Shown: positions 16,824-26,768, counted from the stretch's first letter. The stretch is DNA of 64,000 nucleotides from Acinetobacter soli (GCF_000760595.1 NZ_BBNM01000001.1:186001-250000), one strand, 5' to 3'. Translations and numbers: made by a program. Notes: generated by a model not told the origin, from the sequence alone.

Positions 16824-17873
16824 ATGAATATTCAACAAGCATTAAACCACATTACCAAAAACATTCATTTGACTCAGCCGCAAATGGAAGATGTGATGCG
16901 CAGCATCATGCAAGGTGAAGCCACAGACGCACAAATTGGTGCGCTGATGATGGGCCTTCGCATGAAAGGTGAAAGCATTGATGAAATTACTGCCGCTGCA
17001 CGCGTCATGCGTGAACTGGCCATTAAAATTGATGTCAGTGATATCCCACATTTGGTAGATATCGTGGGAACAGGTGGAGATGGTCAAAATCTGTTTAATG
17101 TCTCGACCGCTTCAAGCTTCGTCATTGCAGCAGCAGGCGCAACCATTGCCAAACATGGTAACCGTGGTGTATCAAGCAAATCTGGCTCTTCAGATTTGCT
17201 TGAACAGGCTGGAATTAATCTTGATTTAGATATGCAGCAAACAGAGCGATGCATCCGTGAAATGGGTGTGGGTTTTCTATTTGCTCCCAATCATCATAAA
17301 GCTATGAAATACGCAGTTGCGCCTCGTCGTGAATTGGGCATACGAAGTATTTTCAACCTTCTTGGCCCGCTTACGAATCCGGCTGGGGTAAAGCGCTTTG
17401 TGCTTGGGGTATTTTCAGATGAATTGTGCCGTCCGATTGCCGAGGTGATGAGACAACTCGGTGCCGAGCATGTGATGGTGGTGCATTCTAAAGATGGCCT
17501 AGATGAAATCAGCCTGGCCTCGGCAACCCATGTGGCTGAACTTAAAAATAATGAAATCACCGAATGGGTTTTAAACCCCGAAGATGTGGGAATTCCCTCA
17601 CAAACGTTATCGGGTTTGATTGTGGCCGATTCGAGTGAAAGCCTCAAGCTGATTAAAGACGCACTTGGGCGTAACAAATCTGACCTCGGCGAAAAAGCAG
17701 CCAATATGATTGCATTAAACGCAGGTGCTGGCATCTATGTTTCTGGCTTGAGTACCAGTTACAAGCAAGGTGTGGCCTTGGCACATGATATTATTTATGG
17801 GGGTCAGGCCCTCGAAAAAATGAGTATTTTGTCCGAGTTTACCAAAGCACTCAAACACTATTCGAACACGTGA
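16824..17873 (+). CDS. trpD: Anthranilate phosphoribosyltransferase
   Basis: TrpD transfers phosphoribose from PRPP to anthranilate. The 349-residue protein has the PRPP-binding [34 protein letters not shown] and [10 protein letters not shown] motifs. No TrpG domain is fused to it, in contrast to the enteric enzyme. The ATG follows the trpG TAA with no gap, so translation is coupled. It is the second gene of trpGDC. Confidence 0.97.
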   Translation: MNIQQALNHITKNIHLTQPQMEDVMRSIMQGEATDAQIGALMMGLRMKGESIDEITAAARVMRELAIKIDVSDIPHLVDIVGTGGDGQNLFNVSTASSFVIAAAGATIAKHGNRGVSSKSGSSDLLEQAGINLDLDMQQTERCIREMGVGFLFAPNHHKAMKYAVAPRRELGIRSIFNLLGPLTNPAGVKRFVLGVFSDELCRPIAEVMRQLGAEHVMVVHSKDGLDEISLASATHVAELKNNEITEWVLNPEDVGIPSQTLSGLIVADSSESLKLIKDALGRNKSDLGEKAANMIALNAGAGIYVSGLSTSYKQGVALAHDIIYGGQALEKMSILSEFTKALKHYSNT

Positions 17874-17884
17874 GGTTATCCAAA

Positions 17885-18691
17885 ATGATTCAAATTCAAA
17901 ATACCATCTTGGGTAAAATTGTCGATCGCAAACATGAAGAACTTGCGGCGCGTTTACAGCAACGTAGCCTTCAAGATATCGAAGCGCTGGCACAAGCGGC
18001 CTCACCTGTGCGTGGCTTTGCACGTGCATTAAATGCTAAGCGCCCAGGCGTGATTGCTGAAATTAAAAAAGCATCACCCTCCAAAGGTGTGATTCGAGCC
18101 GACTTTAACCCTGCTGAAATTGCAGCACAATATGAGCAGGCGGGTGCAGCGTGCTTGTCGGTATTGACCGATGTCGATTTCTTTCAAGGTCATGATGACA
18201 ATATCGCGATTGCGCGCAACAATTGTCAGCTACCTGCACTGCGTAAAGACTTTTTGGTCGATCCATATAATGTGATTGAAGCACGTGCCCTCCATGCCGA
18301 CTGTATTTTGCTGATTGTGGCATGCTTGTCTGATCAGCAACTCGAAGAGATGTCAAAAACAGCATTTGAGTACAATCTGGATGTATTGGTTGAAGTACAT
18401 GACGAAGAAGAACTTGAGCGTGCGCTCAGACTTTCCGAAAAATGTATTCTTGGCGTCAACAATCGTAATTTGAAAACCTTCGATGTAGACTTAAACACCA
18501 GTTTACGCTTGAAGCGTTTACTTGATCCGTCACGTTTATTGGTAACCGAAAGTGGTATCGCCACTCCGGCCGATATTGCAATGATGCAGGAACATGATAT
18601 TCATGCGTTCTTGGTGGGTGAAAGTTTTATGAAACAACCTCGACCTGATCAGGCCTTTACTGCATTGTTTGGCCACCCTGCTACGATTTAA
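17885..18691 (+). CDS. trpC: Indole-3-glycerol phosphate synthase
   Basis: TrpC closes the indole ring to give indole-3-glycerol phosphate. The 268-residue TIM-barrel protein carries AEIKKASPSKGVIR, LRKDFLVDPYNVIEARA, ILGVNNRNLKTFDVDL and LLVTESGIATPADI, all family motifs. It is not fused to TrpF. The ATG at 17885 has AGGTT 10 bases upstream; a GTG at 17870 overlapping the trpD stop is an alternative five residues longer. Confidence 0.97.
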   Translation: MIQIQNTILGKIVDRKHEELAARLQQRSLQDIEALAQAASPVRGFARALNAKRPGVIAEIKKASPSKGVIRADFNPAEIAAQYEQAGAACLSVLTDVDFFQGHDDNIAIARNNCQLPALRKDFLVDPYNVIEARALHADCILLIVACLSDQQLEEMSKTAFEYNLDVLVEVHDEEELERALRLSEKCILGVNNRNLKTFDVDLNTSLRLKRLLDPSRLLVTESGIATPADIAMMQEHDIHAFLVGESFMKQPRPDQAFTALFGHPATI

Positions 18692-18701
18692 AACGAGTCC
18701 T

Positions 18702-19406
18702 ATGAGTAATAAAGATTCTGCGCTGTCTAAAGAACAGCAAAAATTATTAAAGCAGTTTAAAAAGCAGATCAGTCAGCCGCATTCACACGCCACTGAAAAT
18801 CGTAGTGAGCATGCAACAAACAGTGCCGATCAGCCAGTGGATCGTGAGGCTGAAGAGCTAGATTTGTTTAAAAAAGCGCTGCAAGGTGTCAAGCCGATTG
18901 ATCATGGCAATGTTGCAGATATCAAACCCAAGCGCAGCAAAAAAGTAGATGCTCAGATTTTAGCAAAACGGGCGGCGGCTGAAGGTGCGATCGAAAGTGA
19001 ACTCGCTGAGCTTTCGGATACGCAGGCGGCATTAAATCCTGTCGCAAGCCAAGCCAGTTTGAGTTATCGCATTGCGACGCTACAGCATAAAGTCTTTGAA
19101 GACCTAAAAGCTGGAAAAATGCGCTGGTTTGAAGCAGTCGATCTGCACGGCTGTACTGTTGAACAAGCGCGTGCTGCGGTCTTGCAAATTATTCAGATGG
19201 CCAAGACCGAAAACCAAAACGTGATTAAGATCGTGCATGGTAAAGGGCCAGAAGCCATTTTGAAGACTTACGTGAATGGTTGGCTGCGCCAGCACCGTGA
19301 TGTTCTGGCTTTTGTGAGTGCCCCAGAAAATCAGGGGGGTACAGGCGCTGTTCTGGTCTTGCTCAAACGTGCTGAGAAAAATCCAATATATAAAACCAAG
19401 AAATGA
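18702..19406 (+). CDS. Smr-domain protein, putative endonuclease
   Basis: The 234-residue product from the ATG at 18702 has a charged, low-complexity N-terminal half and a C-terminal Smr domain (about 145-230). The Smr domain shows the VDLHGCTVEQA motif and KIVHGKGPEAILK motif that line the nucleic-acid site. Smr domains cut branched or mRNA substrates; SmrB rescues collided ribosomes in E. coli. The gene starts 10 bases after trpC and may be cotranscribed with trpGDC. Its stop codon lies inside the shared terminator at 19398-19425. Confidence 0.88.
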   Translation: MSNKDSALSKEQQKLLKQFKKQISQPHSHATENRSEHATNSADQPVDREAEELDLFKKALQGVKPIDHGNVADIKPKRSKKVDAQILAKRAAAEGAIESELAELSDTQAALNPVASQASLSYRIATLQHKVFEDLKAGKMRWFEAVDLHGCTVEQARAAVLQIIQMAKTENQNVIKIVHGKGPEAILKTYVNGWLRQHRDVLAFVSAPENQGGTGAVLVLLKRAEKNPIYKTKK

Positions 19407-19430
19407 TGCGACAGCATCATTTCTTTTGAT
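19396..19430. terminator. Bidirectional terminator that contains both flanking stop codons
   Basis: AAGAAATGATGC (19398-19409) and GCATCATTTCTT (19414-19425) form a perfect 12-base stem with loop GACA, ending in T residues. The Smr gene TGA (19404-19406) lies in the left arm and the xdhC stop (19417-19419, - strand) in the right arm. Confidence 0.8.
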
Positions 19431-20409
19431 CGAAGATTTGAAGTAGCTCTGCCACTACCGAAACGGCGATGATGGCAGGTTGCTTCGAACTAATGCCTGT
19501 AATACCAATTGGACAGACCAAACGCTGTAATTGGGCCTGCTCATAGCCCCTCGCCTGCATACGTTTTTCAAAAATGGCACGTTTACTTTTAGAGCCAATC
19601 ATTCCGACATAAGCAAAGCGTGATTGTGAAGATTTAAGCGCCTCCATGCACAACTGCAAATCTTGCTGATGATCATGAGTCAAAATCAGGATTGCACCTT
19701 GCGGATCAAACCGCGCAATTTCTGCCTCTGGCACATCAGTACAAACACAATTGACCTGTTTGAGTAAATCTGGCGGAAAAATATTGTCACGGCTATCGAC
19801 CCATGTCACTTGCACCCCGATTGGTTGTAAACACCGTACGATCGCCTCCCCGACATGTCCTGCACCAAATAACAAAACCTTCAGGGCATAGGGTTGAACA
19901 CACTGCTGCCAGCGCCAACCGGTTTCACCTCTTTCAAAAATAGCGATAGATGGCACCTGTGCTGGAGTCACTTGCCAGTTCGAATGCCCATTTTCATGTA
20001 CTTGCCGCTCGATAGGTTGCCCTGATTGCCACGCAGCATAAGCAGATGCCAGCATTGAAGCATGCTCTCGTGGCTGGAGTTTTTCAAACAGCAACCACAT
20101 CACACCGCCACAACACTGCCCCAGCCGTGCACTTAAATTAAAACGTTCGACAAAAAGCGTTCGCTTATCGGTACCTTTCAGCATGGCCTGCGCAATATCG
20201 AAGGCTTGAAACTCAAGATGCCCACCACCGATGGTATCGGACTGATAAACCTGATTGTCGCGCAAGCCGAGCAGCATCGTTGCACCCACTTCACGCGGAG
20301 TGGATCCGTCAGCACGAACCACGGTCACCAAAACTACGGACGATGATTCAGCACAACCATGTAGTGAAACGTGTGCCAAATCATGCCACCACTGTAAATG
20401 TTGTTGCAT
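19417..20409 (-). CDS. xdhC: Xanthine dehydrogenase accessory protein XdhC
   Basis: XdhC binds molybdenum cofactor, promotes its sulfuration and inserts it into the XdhB subunit. The 330-residue protein has the XdhC/CoxI N-terminal domain with VVRADGSTPREVGATML and the cysteine-containing LGQCCGGVMWLLFE. A Rossmann fold follows with LLFGAGHVGEAIVRCL, then YVGMIGSKSKRAIFEKR. It is the third gene of xdhABC, three bases after xdhB. Confidence 0.94.
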   Translation of the reverse strand: MQQHLQWWHDLAHVSLHGCAESSSVVLVTVVRADGSTPREVGATMLLGLRDNQVYQSDTIGGGHLEFQAFDIAQAMLKGTDKRTLFVERFNLSARLGQCCGGVMWLLFEKLQPREHASMLASAYAAWQSGQPIERQVHENGHSNWQVTPAQVPSIAIFERGETGWRWQQCVQPYALKVLLFGAGHVGEAIVRCLQPIGVQVTWVDSRDNIFPPDLLKQVNCVCTDVPEAEIARFDPQGAILILTHDHQQDLQLCMEALKSSQSRFAYVGMIGSKSKRAIFEKRMQARGYEQAQLQRLVCPIGITGISSKQPAIIAVSVVAELLQIFDQKK

Positions 20410-20412
20410 GGC

Positions 20413-22791
20413 TTATTTCAAACGCGGTTGAGGACGTTCTGCAAGCGCTTGACCGCGACCAATTGCAATCGCGCGTAAGATTTCTTCGGCTGTGGCCGGC
20501 GCATTAAGTACCAGCGGTGCATCCTTTGGAATGGTCGACTGTACAGCTTGCCGAATGGCAGAAAACACTGAAAGCCCGAGCATAAACGGCGGCTCACCAA
20601 CCGCTTTTGAACGGTAAATGGTATCGGCCTCGTTGCTGTTATCAAACAGTTTCACATGAAATACCGGCGGTATATCCAGACTGGTCGGGATTTTATAGGT
20701 TGACGGTGCATGCGTGAACAAACGGCCTGCATGCGGCCCTTGAGGTTGCCAGCACAGCTCTTCTGTAGTCAGCCAGCCCATACCTTGTATAAAGCCACCT
20801 TCAATCTGACCAATATCGATTGCAGGATTAATCGAACGGCCGACATCATGCAAAATATCTGCACGAAGTACTTTCATTTCGCCAGTTAAAGTATCAATCG
20901 CAACTTCGCTCGCAGCTGCCCCGTAGGCATAATAAAAGAATGGCCGGCCTAAATGATTGACCTGATCATAGTGAATTTCAGGCGTTTTATAAAATCCACT
21001 GTCCCAGAGTTGTACGCGGGCCATATAAGCACGATGCACCAGTTCATCAAATGGCCAAGACAAACCGCTTTGCGTGCTCACGGTATTATTTTCAAAATGT
21101 ACAGTCGATGCTTCTGTCTGGCTGATTTCGGCAGCTAACTGGCTTAAGCGCTCACGAATCTTGATACAGGCATTTTGCACAGCTTTACCGTTTAGGTCTG
21201 CACCACTCGATGCAGCAGTGGCTGAGGTATTTGGTACACGCGACGTATCGGTGGCAATTAAACGCACTTTTTCAATCGATAGTCCAAGCTCATGTGCAGC
21301 GACCTGACGTACTTTGGTATATAAGCCTTGCCCCATCTCAGTACCGCCATGGGTAATGGCCACTGTTCCATCCATGTACACATAAACCAAGGCACCCGCC
21401 TGATTATAATGCACCGCATTGAATGAAATACCAAACATGAGCGGAGTCAATGCCAGACCGCGTTTGATGATGCTGTTGTCACGATTGAACTGCTCAATTT
21501 CGGCTTTTCGCTCGAAATAACGACTTGAAACCAGTAGCTCTTCGACAATTTTTGGTGCGACATTGTCTCGCACTTCGGCACCGTAATGCATACGGTCACG
21601 GCCTTGCCCCGGTTTTTCCGCAAAAAAATTCTTTTGACGAATATGTACCGGATCGCAGTTTAAATAGCGGGCAATATCATCAAGGATATTTTCAATCACA
21701 AACATGCCCTGCGGGCCACCAAAGCCACGATACGCCGTATTTGAAACGGTATTGGTTTTGCAGCGTAGGTTACGAATTTGCACCGCATTTAAATAATAGG
21801 CATTTCCAAGATGACAAATGGCTCGCTCGTTGACTGGGCCAGATAAATCGGCAGAAAAGCCACAATTGGATGCCAATTGAACTTTAAGACCATGCAACAA
21901 ACCGTCCTGATCGAAGGCCACCGACCACTCATAGGCAAAACCATGACGTTTGCCGGTTGACGTCATGTCGTCGTCACGGTCTAAACGTAGCTTACACGGA
22001 CGGCCCGAGTGCTGCGCTGCCAAGGAGGCAATGCAGGCCCACTGCGCCGACTGCGATTCTTTACCACCAAAACCACCACCCATACGGCGTGCTTCAACAC
22101 TGACCTGATGCATATGTAGGCCCAGTGCATGGCAAATCAATAGTTGCATTTCGGTCGGATGCTGTGTGGAGCAATAAACTTTTAAGCTCTGATCTTCCAA
22201 AGGCACTGCATAAGAGATCTGCCCTTCGAGATAAAAATGCTCTTGCCCACCCAAATCGATTGAACCACTTAGTCGATGAGGTGCATGCTCAAACGCGGCA
22301 TCGACCTCACCATGCGAAAACTCGACGGGTGGCAACACCCAAGATTGCTGCTCGATTGCATCTTGAATACTTAAAATAGGGGTTTCTGCGGCGTACTCAA
22401 TTTTGGCTAAACGTACTGCTTGGCGAGCATGCTGATAGGTATCGGCAGCCACCACAAACAAGGCTTGACCATAAAACTCCACTTCTCCATCGGCAAAAAT
22501 AGGATCATCTTTGACAATTGGCCCCCAGTTGTTTTCGATCTGGATGTCTGCTGCGGTATACACTGCATGTACGCCCTGTGCAGCGCGTACAGCCTCTAGG
22601 TCAAATGCTGTGATCTTGCCTTTGGCACATTTTGAAAAGCCGACGGCCAAGTGCAAGGTATTTGCAAGTTCGGGCATATCATCGATATACACCGCCTCAC
22701 CCGTCACGTGCAAATGAGCACTTTCATGCGCAATAGACTGTCCTGCTTTGGCAGAACGCTGACGAGGATTCAGGTCAATTGAATGATTCAT
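20413..22791 (-). CDS. xdhB: Xanthine dehydrogenase molybdopterin-binding subunit
   Basis: XdhB is the catalytic subunit that hydroxylates hypoxanthine and xanthine to urate. The 792-residue length fits the bacterial two-subunit enzyme. Molybdopterin-binding motifs include RRMGGGFGGKESQ, NTAYRGFGGPQGMFVIE, and the QGMGWLTTEELC loop. The conserved catalytic glutamate is in KAVGEPPFMLG near the C terminus. It works with XdhA (FeS/FAD) and XdhC. Confidence 0.97.
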   Translation of the reverse strand: MNHSIDLNPRQRSAKAGQSIAHESAHLHVTGEAVYIDDMPELANTLHLAVGFSKCAKGKITAFDLEAVRAAQGVHAVYTAADIQIENNWGPIVKDDPIFADGEVEFYGQALFVVAADTYQHARQAVRLAKIEYAAETPILSIQDAIEQQSWVLPPVEFSHGEVDAAFEHAPHRLSGSIDLGGQEHFYLEGQISYAVPLEDQSLKVYCSTQHPTEMQLLICHALGLHMHQVSVEARRMGGGFGGKESQSAQWACIASLAAQHSGRPCKLRLDRDDDMTSTGKRHGFAYEWSVAFDQDGLLHGLKVQLASNCGFSADLSGPVNERAICHLGNAYYLNAVQIRNLRCKTNTVSNTAYRGFGGPQGMFVIENILDDIARYLNCDPVHIRQKNFFAEKPGQGRDRMHYGAEVRDNVAPKIVEELLVSSRYFERKAEIEQFNRDNSIIKRGLALTPLMFGISFNAVHYNQAGALVYVYMDGTVAITHGGTEMGQGLYTKVRQVAAHELGLSIEKVRLIATDTSRVPNTSATAASSGADLNGKAVQNACIKIRERLSQLAAEISQTEASTVHFENNTVSTQSGLSWPFDELVHRAYMARVQLWDSGFYKTPEIHYDQVNHLGRPFFYYAYGAAASEVAIDTLTGEMKVLRADILHDVGRSINPAIDIGQIEGGFIQGMGWLTTEELCWQPQGPHAGRLFTHAPSTYKIPTSLDIPPVFHVKLFDNSNEADTIYRSKAVGEPPFMLGLSVFSAIRQAVQSTIPKDAPLVLNAPATAEEILRAIAIGRGQALAERPQPRLK

Positions 22792-22794
22792 CTT

Positions 22795-24294
22795 TTATGC
22801 CTCCACCATCGTAATCAGATTATCGATACGCGTGATCGATTGTGGATGAATATGTTCAACAAAAAAACGTTCTAAACAGTTCTTTGCCACTTGCAAACGA
22901 TACGCAGCGCTGGCACGCCCGTCATTCAGTGGCTGGTAGTCTTGCTCCATGGCTACTTGTGCCTCACGCAGTAAAGCCATATCAAAAGGCTGACCAAGCA
23001 AAACCGCTTCGGTATGAACAGCACGTTTTGGAATCGCCGCCATTCCACCAAAAGCGATTTTGATGGATTGCACCACATGATACTCATCGAGCTCGCAACT
23101 GAGTGCAGCACATACAGCAGAAATATCCTGCTCAAAACGCTTGGAAATTTTATATGTGGCCACTTTAAGCGCTGAATCTTTAGCACGTACAGGCACTAAG
23201 ATGGCTTCTACAAATTCGCCTTGTTGAAGGTCTGTTTTTTGATAATCCAGATAAAAGTCTTCTAATGCAATTTCACGTGTTTGCTGGCCACAGCGTAAGC
23301 GCAGACGCGTATTTAAAGTCATGAGCACAGGCATGGAATCGCCAATTGGTGAGCCATTGGCAATATTTCCACCTAGCGTACCTGCATTTTTAATGGGCAT
23401 CGAAGCAAAGCGGCGCTGTAATTCGGCCAATTCTGGATAGATGACAGAAATATGAGTTAGAGCATCGGTTAAGGTGACATTTGCACCAATACAGAGCTGA
23501 CCCTCTTGAAGATTGACATGTTTTAGTGCTTCAACCTGCCCAATATAGAGCATATCGCCCAAATGACGACCTTGTTTGGTCACCCACAGCCCCACATCGG
23601 TACTGCCTGCCACTAAACGAGCCTGCGGATATTGCACGCGCAAATCAGCAAATGCATCTAAGCTTTTCGGTGCAAAAAACTGCGCGGACGCATGACGAAA
23701 CTCAAGTGCTGGTAACTGCTGTAACTGTTTGAGTACCTCAATAATGTTTTGGCGTGCTAAACGGATGGTTGGGTAATCATAGGCTTTTTGTGCAGCATCC
23801 AAAATTGGGCGATAGCCTGTGCAGCGGCACAAATTGCCAGATAAATAGTTATGAACAGTCTCTTTAGACGGCGCATTCGGCTCATTTTCATACATGGCCC
23901 AAAGCGACATAATAAAGCCCGGCGTACAAAAGCCACACTGTGAGCCATGTAATTCGACCATGGCCTGCTGAACCGGATGTAAGGACTGATCTTCAGACAT
24001 CGACAACTGTTTTAAATCTTCTACGGTAAATAACGCTTTGCCGTCTAGTGTAGGTAAAAACTGAATACAGGCATTGACGCTACGTAACTGCAACTGCTGA
24101 TTGACCAACTCACCAATGACCACCGTACATGCACCACAATCGCCCTCGGCACAGCCTTCTTTGGTGCCGGTTTGACGACCCTGTTGAGCCAATCCATGTT
24201 CACGTAAAAACTGCAAAACCGTCATGACAGGTGAAACACCTTGGACCTGCTGCGTTTGTCCGCGAAAAAAGAAAGTAATTGGACGTTCCGACAT
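22795..24294 (-). CDS. xdhA: Xanthine dehydrogenase FeS/FAD small subunit
   Basis: XdhA carries electrons from the molybdenum centre to NAD+ by way of two 2Fe-2S clusters and FAD. The 499-residue protein has the plant-type 2Fe-2S motif CAEGDCGACTVV, the second cluster CGFCTPGFIM with NLCRCTGYRPI, then an FAD-binding domain with KNAGTLGGNIANGSPIGDS. The order is that of the bacterial XdhA family. It is the first gene of the operon; an operator-like palindrome lies 190 bases upstream. Confidence 0.97.
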   Translation of the reverse strand: MSERPITFFFRGQTQQVQGVSPVMTVLQFLREHGLAQQGRQTGTKEGCAEGDCGACTVVIGELVNQQLQLRSVNACIQFLPTLDGKALFTVEDLKQLSMSEDQSLHPVQQAMVELHGSQCGFCTPGFIMSLWAMYENEPNAPSKETVHNYLSGNLCRCTGYRPILDAAQKAYDYPTIRLARQNIIEVLKQLQQLPALEFRHASAQFFAPKSLDAFADLRVQYPQARLVAGSTDVGLWVTKQGRHLGDMLYIGQVEALKHVNLQEGQLCIGANVTLTDALTHISVIYPELAELQRRFASMPIKNAGTLGGNIANGSPIGDSMPVLMTLNTRLRLRCGQQTREIALEDFYLDYQKTDLQQGEFVEAILVPVRAKDSALKVATYKISKRFEQDISAVCAALSCELDEYHVVQSIKIAFGGMAAIPKRAVHTEAVLLGQPFDMALLREAQVAMEQDYQPLNDGRASAAYRLQVAKNCLERFFVEHIHPQSITRIDNLITMVEA

Positions 24295-24481
24295 GTTTTA
24301 TCCTTGAATTTTACATCATGACCTTAAGCATGCTGATAAACAGCAAGTTAAGTGCCATTAAAACGCTATCTTGTTGATCTGAATGGCTTTGAATAATCAT
24401 TATTTGATTTAGAATATAAACTGAATATCCAAATAAATGACGCCTCACAACGGCCCGATCTCGATAGAAAAAAAGAAACTG

Positions 24482-24502
24482 TTGTGATCAGGTGTATCAC
24501 AA
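24482..24502. promoter_or_regulatory. Operator-like palindrome upstream of xdhABC
   Basis: TTGTGAT and ATCACAA are perfect arms separated by seven bases. The spacing is wider than the CRP consensus (TGTGA-N6-TCACA), so a GntR- or TetR-type repressor of purine catabolism is as likely. Confidence 0.4.
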
Positions 24503-24625
24503 AGCGGCCGATAAAACGAGTCGAAAGCGAGGCAAAGCGCTCTGAATTGCACATTTTTTTCATGAAAATGCAGCATCTTTTATGCATCGGCACCAGAAGC
24601 GTATAAATATAGCGCGACAAGATAT

Positions 24626-24643
24626 GAACATCTGAGCATGTTC
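24626..24643. promoter_or_regulatory. Palindrome in the folE promoter
   Basis: GAACAT-N6-ATGTTC is a perfect 18-base dyad. It ends two bases before TACAAT (24646-24651), the likely folE -10 element, and would occupy the -35/spacer region. A bound protein would block transcription. Confidence 0.4.
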
Positions 24644-24689
24644 TGATACAATGCCGAGCTTGTTTAGTAAAGTTAAGTCAAAACGTCTT

Positions 24690-25244
24690 ATGTCAATGCA
24701 GCAATCCTATGCCAATATCCTGACCGCAGTGGGCGAAGACTTAAATCGTCCTGGGCTTAAAGATACGCCAATCCGCGCTGCCAAGGCATTTTCGTTTTTA
24801 ACCTCGGGCTATGGCAAAAGTTTGGAAGAAGTGACCAACAACGCCGTATTTCCTTCAGATAACCATGAAATGGTTTTGGTTAAAAATATTGAATTCTATT
24901 CTTTATGTGAACACCATTTACTGCCATTCTATGGACGTGTGCACATTGCATATCTTCCTGAAGGCCAAGTGCTCGGACTTTCTAAATTTGCGCGCATTAC
25001 AGAAATGTTTGCTCGACGTCTACAAATTCAGGAGAATTTAACCCAGCAAATCGCACAGGCTGTTGAAGAAGTGACCAAAGCACGTGGTGTGGCGGTGATG
25101 ATTGATTCAGCGCATATGTGCATGATGATGCGAGGTGTAGGCAAGCAAGAATCGACAACACGGACCGTTTCTTTTATTGGCGATTTTAAAACTGACAAGG
25201 AAGCAAGACGCGAATTTTTAAGCGCAGTACCTGAAAGCTATTAA
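24690..25244 (+). CDS. folE: GTP cyclohydrolase I
   Basis: FolE converts GTP to 7,8-dihydroneopterin triphosphate, the first step to folate. From the ATG at 24690 the protein has 184 residues. It carries [13 protein letters not shown], the zinc/catalytic [20 protein letters not shown] and a second zinc-ligand region [14 protein letters not shown]. The upstream in-frame ATG at 24651 overlaps the probable -10 element, so the downstream start is chosen. The gene has no partner nearby. Confidence 0.95.
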   Translation: MSMQQSYANILTAVGEDLNRPGLKDTPIRAAKAFSFLTSGYGKSLEEVTNNAVFPSDNHEMVLVKNIEFYSLCEHHLLPFYGRVHIAYLPEGQVLGLSKFARITEMFARRLQIQENLTQQIAQAVEEVTKARGVAVMIDSAHMCMMMRGVGKQESTTRTVSFIGDFKTDKEARREFLSAVPESY

Positions 25245-25345
25245 TGAGCTGACGTTTGATGTGCGTTGAGTGTCTATCTGAGTCAGTCGTATCTTGGGTT
25301 AATACATTAACGAAGAGGTAAAAACGTAGTGAAGGTAGATAATTA

Positions 25346-25897
25346 ATGGAATTTTTTGATTTCTTGATTGGATTTGAAAATTATTTACCTATCCTGATCC
25401 AAGAATATGGATTGTGGATTTATGCCATCTTATTTTTGATTATTTTTGCAGAAACTGCTTTTATTTTTATGTTCTTTTTGCCCGGTGACAGTCTGTTGCT
25501 GGCGGTGGGTGCCTTGTGTGCCACCACAGCGATTATGAATCTGGGCTTTATTATTTTCTTGTTATTTCTTGCGGCAACCTTGGGCTATATCGTCAATTAT
25601 CATATTGGACGCCGAATGGGCGTACGTGTTTTTGAAGTCAAATCCCGCTTTATCAAACATGAATATCTGTTAAAAACGCACGATTACTTTCGTCGTCATG
25701 GCGCCATTACCATTTTGATCGCGCGCTTTATTCCGTTTGCACGTTCATTTGCACCCTTTGCTGCGGGTTCTAGCGGTATGAACTATACCGTGTTTTCAAT
25801 TTATAACGTGATTGGTGCATTTATCTGGATTGCGATTTTGGTGACGGCAGGTTATTTGCTGGGCCATACCGTCATGATGATTGGTGATATTGACTAA
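25346..25897 (+). CDS. DedA family membrane protein
   Basis: The 183-residue protein has the DedA/SNARE-associated layout. It contains ILFLIIFAETAFIFMFFLPGDSLLLAVGAL with the conserved acidic residue and PGD, and later RFIPFARSFAPFAAGSSGMNYTVFSIYNVIGA with the re-entrant loop arginine and proline. DedA proteins move lipids such as undecaprenyl phosphate or phosphatidylethanolamine across the inner membrane. Which lipid is used here is not visible. The gene stands alone. Confidence 0.88.
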   Translation: MEFFDFLIGFENYLPILIQEYGLWIYAILFLIIFAETAFIFMFFLPGDSLLLAVGALCATTAIMNLGFIIFLLFLAATLGYIVNYHIGRRMGVRVFEVKSRFIKHEYLLKTHDYFRRHGAITILIARFIPFARSFAPFAAGSSGMNYTVFSIYNVIGAFIWIAILVTAGYLLGHTVMMIGDID

Positions 25898-25939
25898 TCA
25901 GTGGTTGCTGCACTTGTACTTTATAGTGCAGCAACATGC

Positions 25940-26761
25940 TTAACGATTTGCGTTTGTTTGATGCTGAGCATGCAACTGCCACGAACCGGTGGCACTGCGC
26001 TGACCCAGTATCTTGAGCACAAGCACCAGACTTAATAAGAGTAATAAATACCACGATCCGAGCTTGCCCCAGCCCACCATATGCCACGCATCGACCTGAC
26101 TGGGGTAAAGCCAGATCTTATAAAATGTACTGATGTTCTCTGCTATCCAAATGAGAAAGGCCAGCAAAATCAAGACAGGTAACATCGGCAAATTAAACCG
26201 TTTTTGATCGAGCTGAAAGCTTAAACGCGTTTTCCAAAACATGACCACACTGACCGCAAAAAGAACGTAGCGGATATCAGGCACAAAAAATTTGGTCATG
26301 AAATTCAAATAAGACAACACCGCCAAACCGATCATCAGGCCAAATGTAGGCAACCTTGTGAAAGATACCGAGTACAAGCGTAGCGAACGTGCAAAAAAAC
26401 TCCCTACCGCAGAGTACATAAAGCCCGCAAACAGCGGAACCGTCCAGAGCCGGAATGCTGCGGGCTGTGGATACTGCCATGAAGCAATTGCAGGATGCGT
26501 TAGAAATATCTCCATGACCATCGCCATGAGATGAAATAACGCAATCACACGTACTTCTGCCCACGACTCTAACTTGAGGTAAATCAGGCACACCTGAATA
26601 ATGACCGCATAAAACAGCAAATAATCATAACGAAAAAAACCGTAGTACTCCCGACTGCCCATGGGCGCAGTGAGCGCAAATGCAATCAAGAGCAATAAAC
26701 CAAACAAGGCAGCCGAAGCTGCCTTAAATCCAAATAAACACGTGAGTTTGAGTGGGTACAC
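25940..26761 (-). CDS. DUF817 integral membrane protein
   Basis: The 273-residue protein has about eight hydrophobic helices and fits the DUF817 family, including PQPAAFRLWTVPLFAGFMYSAVGSF and KTRLSFQLDQKRFNLP. The start is GTG at 26761, with AGGA ten bases upstream, only seven bases after the hemE stop, so it is cotranscribed with hemE. Function unknown; a haem-linked role is only suggested by the operon. Confidence 0.75.
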   Translation of the reverse strand: MYPLKLTCLFGFKAASAALFGLLLLIAFALTAPMGSREYYGFFRYDYLLFYAVIIQVCLIYLKLESWAEVRVIALFHLMAMVMEIFLTHPAIASWQYPQPAAFRLWTVPLFAGFMYSAVGSFFARSLRLYSVSFTRLPTFGLMIGLAVLSYLNFMTKFFVPDIRYVLFAVSVVMFWKTRLSFQLDQKRFNLPMLPVLILLAFLIWIAENISTFYKIWLYPSQVDAWHMVGWGKLGSWYLLLLLSLVLVLKILGQRSATGSWQLHAQHQTNANR

Positions 26762-26768
26762 GAGTGGC

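Larger units (their letters stand above)
24295..24689. other. Divergent control region between xdhA and folE
   Basis: This 395-base region has no convincing gene. It contains two separate dyads, at 24482-24502 and at 24626-24643, the second overlapping the probable folE promoter (TACAAT at 24646-24651). Confidence 0.55.

Noticed and set aside
17294..17734. 146-codon open frame on the - strand opposite trpD
   Set aside because: It is antisense to a well-conserved gene, has no ribosome site and shows no family motif.
24366..24620. 84-codon frame on the - strand in the xdhA-folE interval
   Set aside because: No ribosome site and no recognisable sequence; it overlaps the operator-like dyad, so regulatory DNA is more likely.
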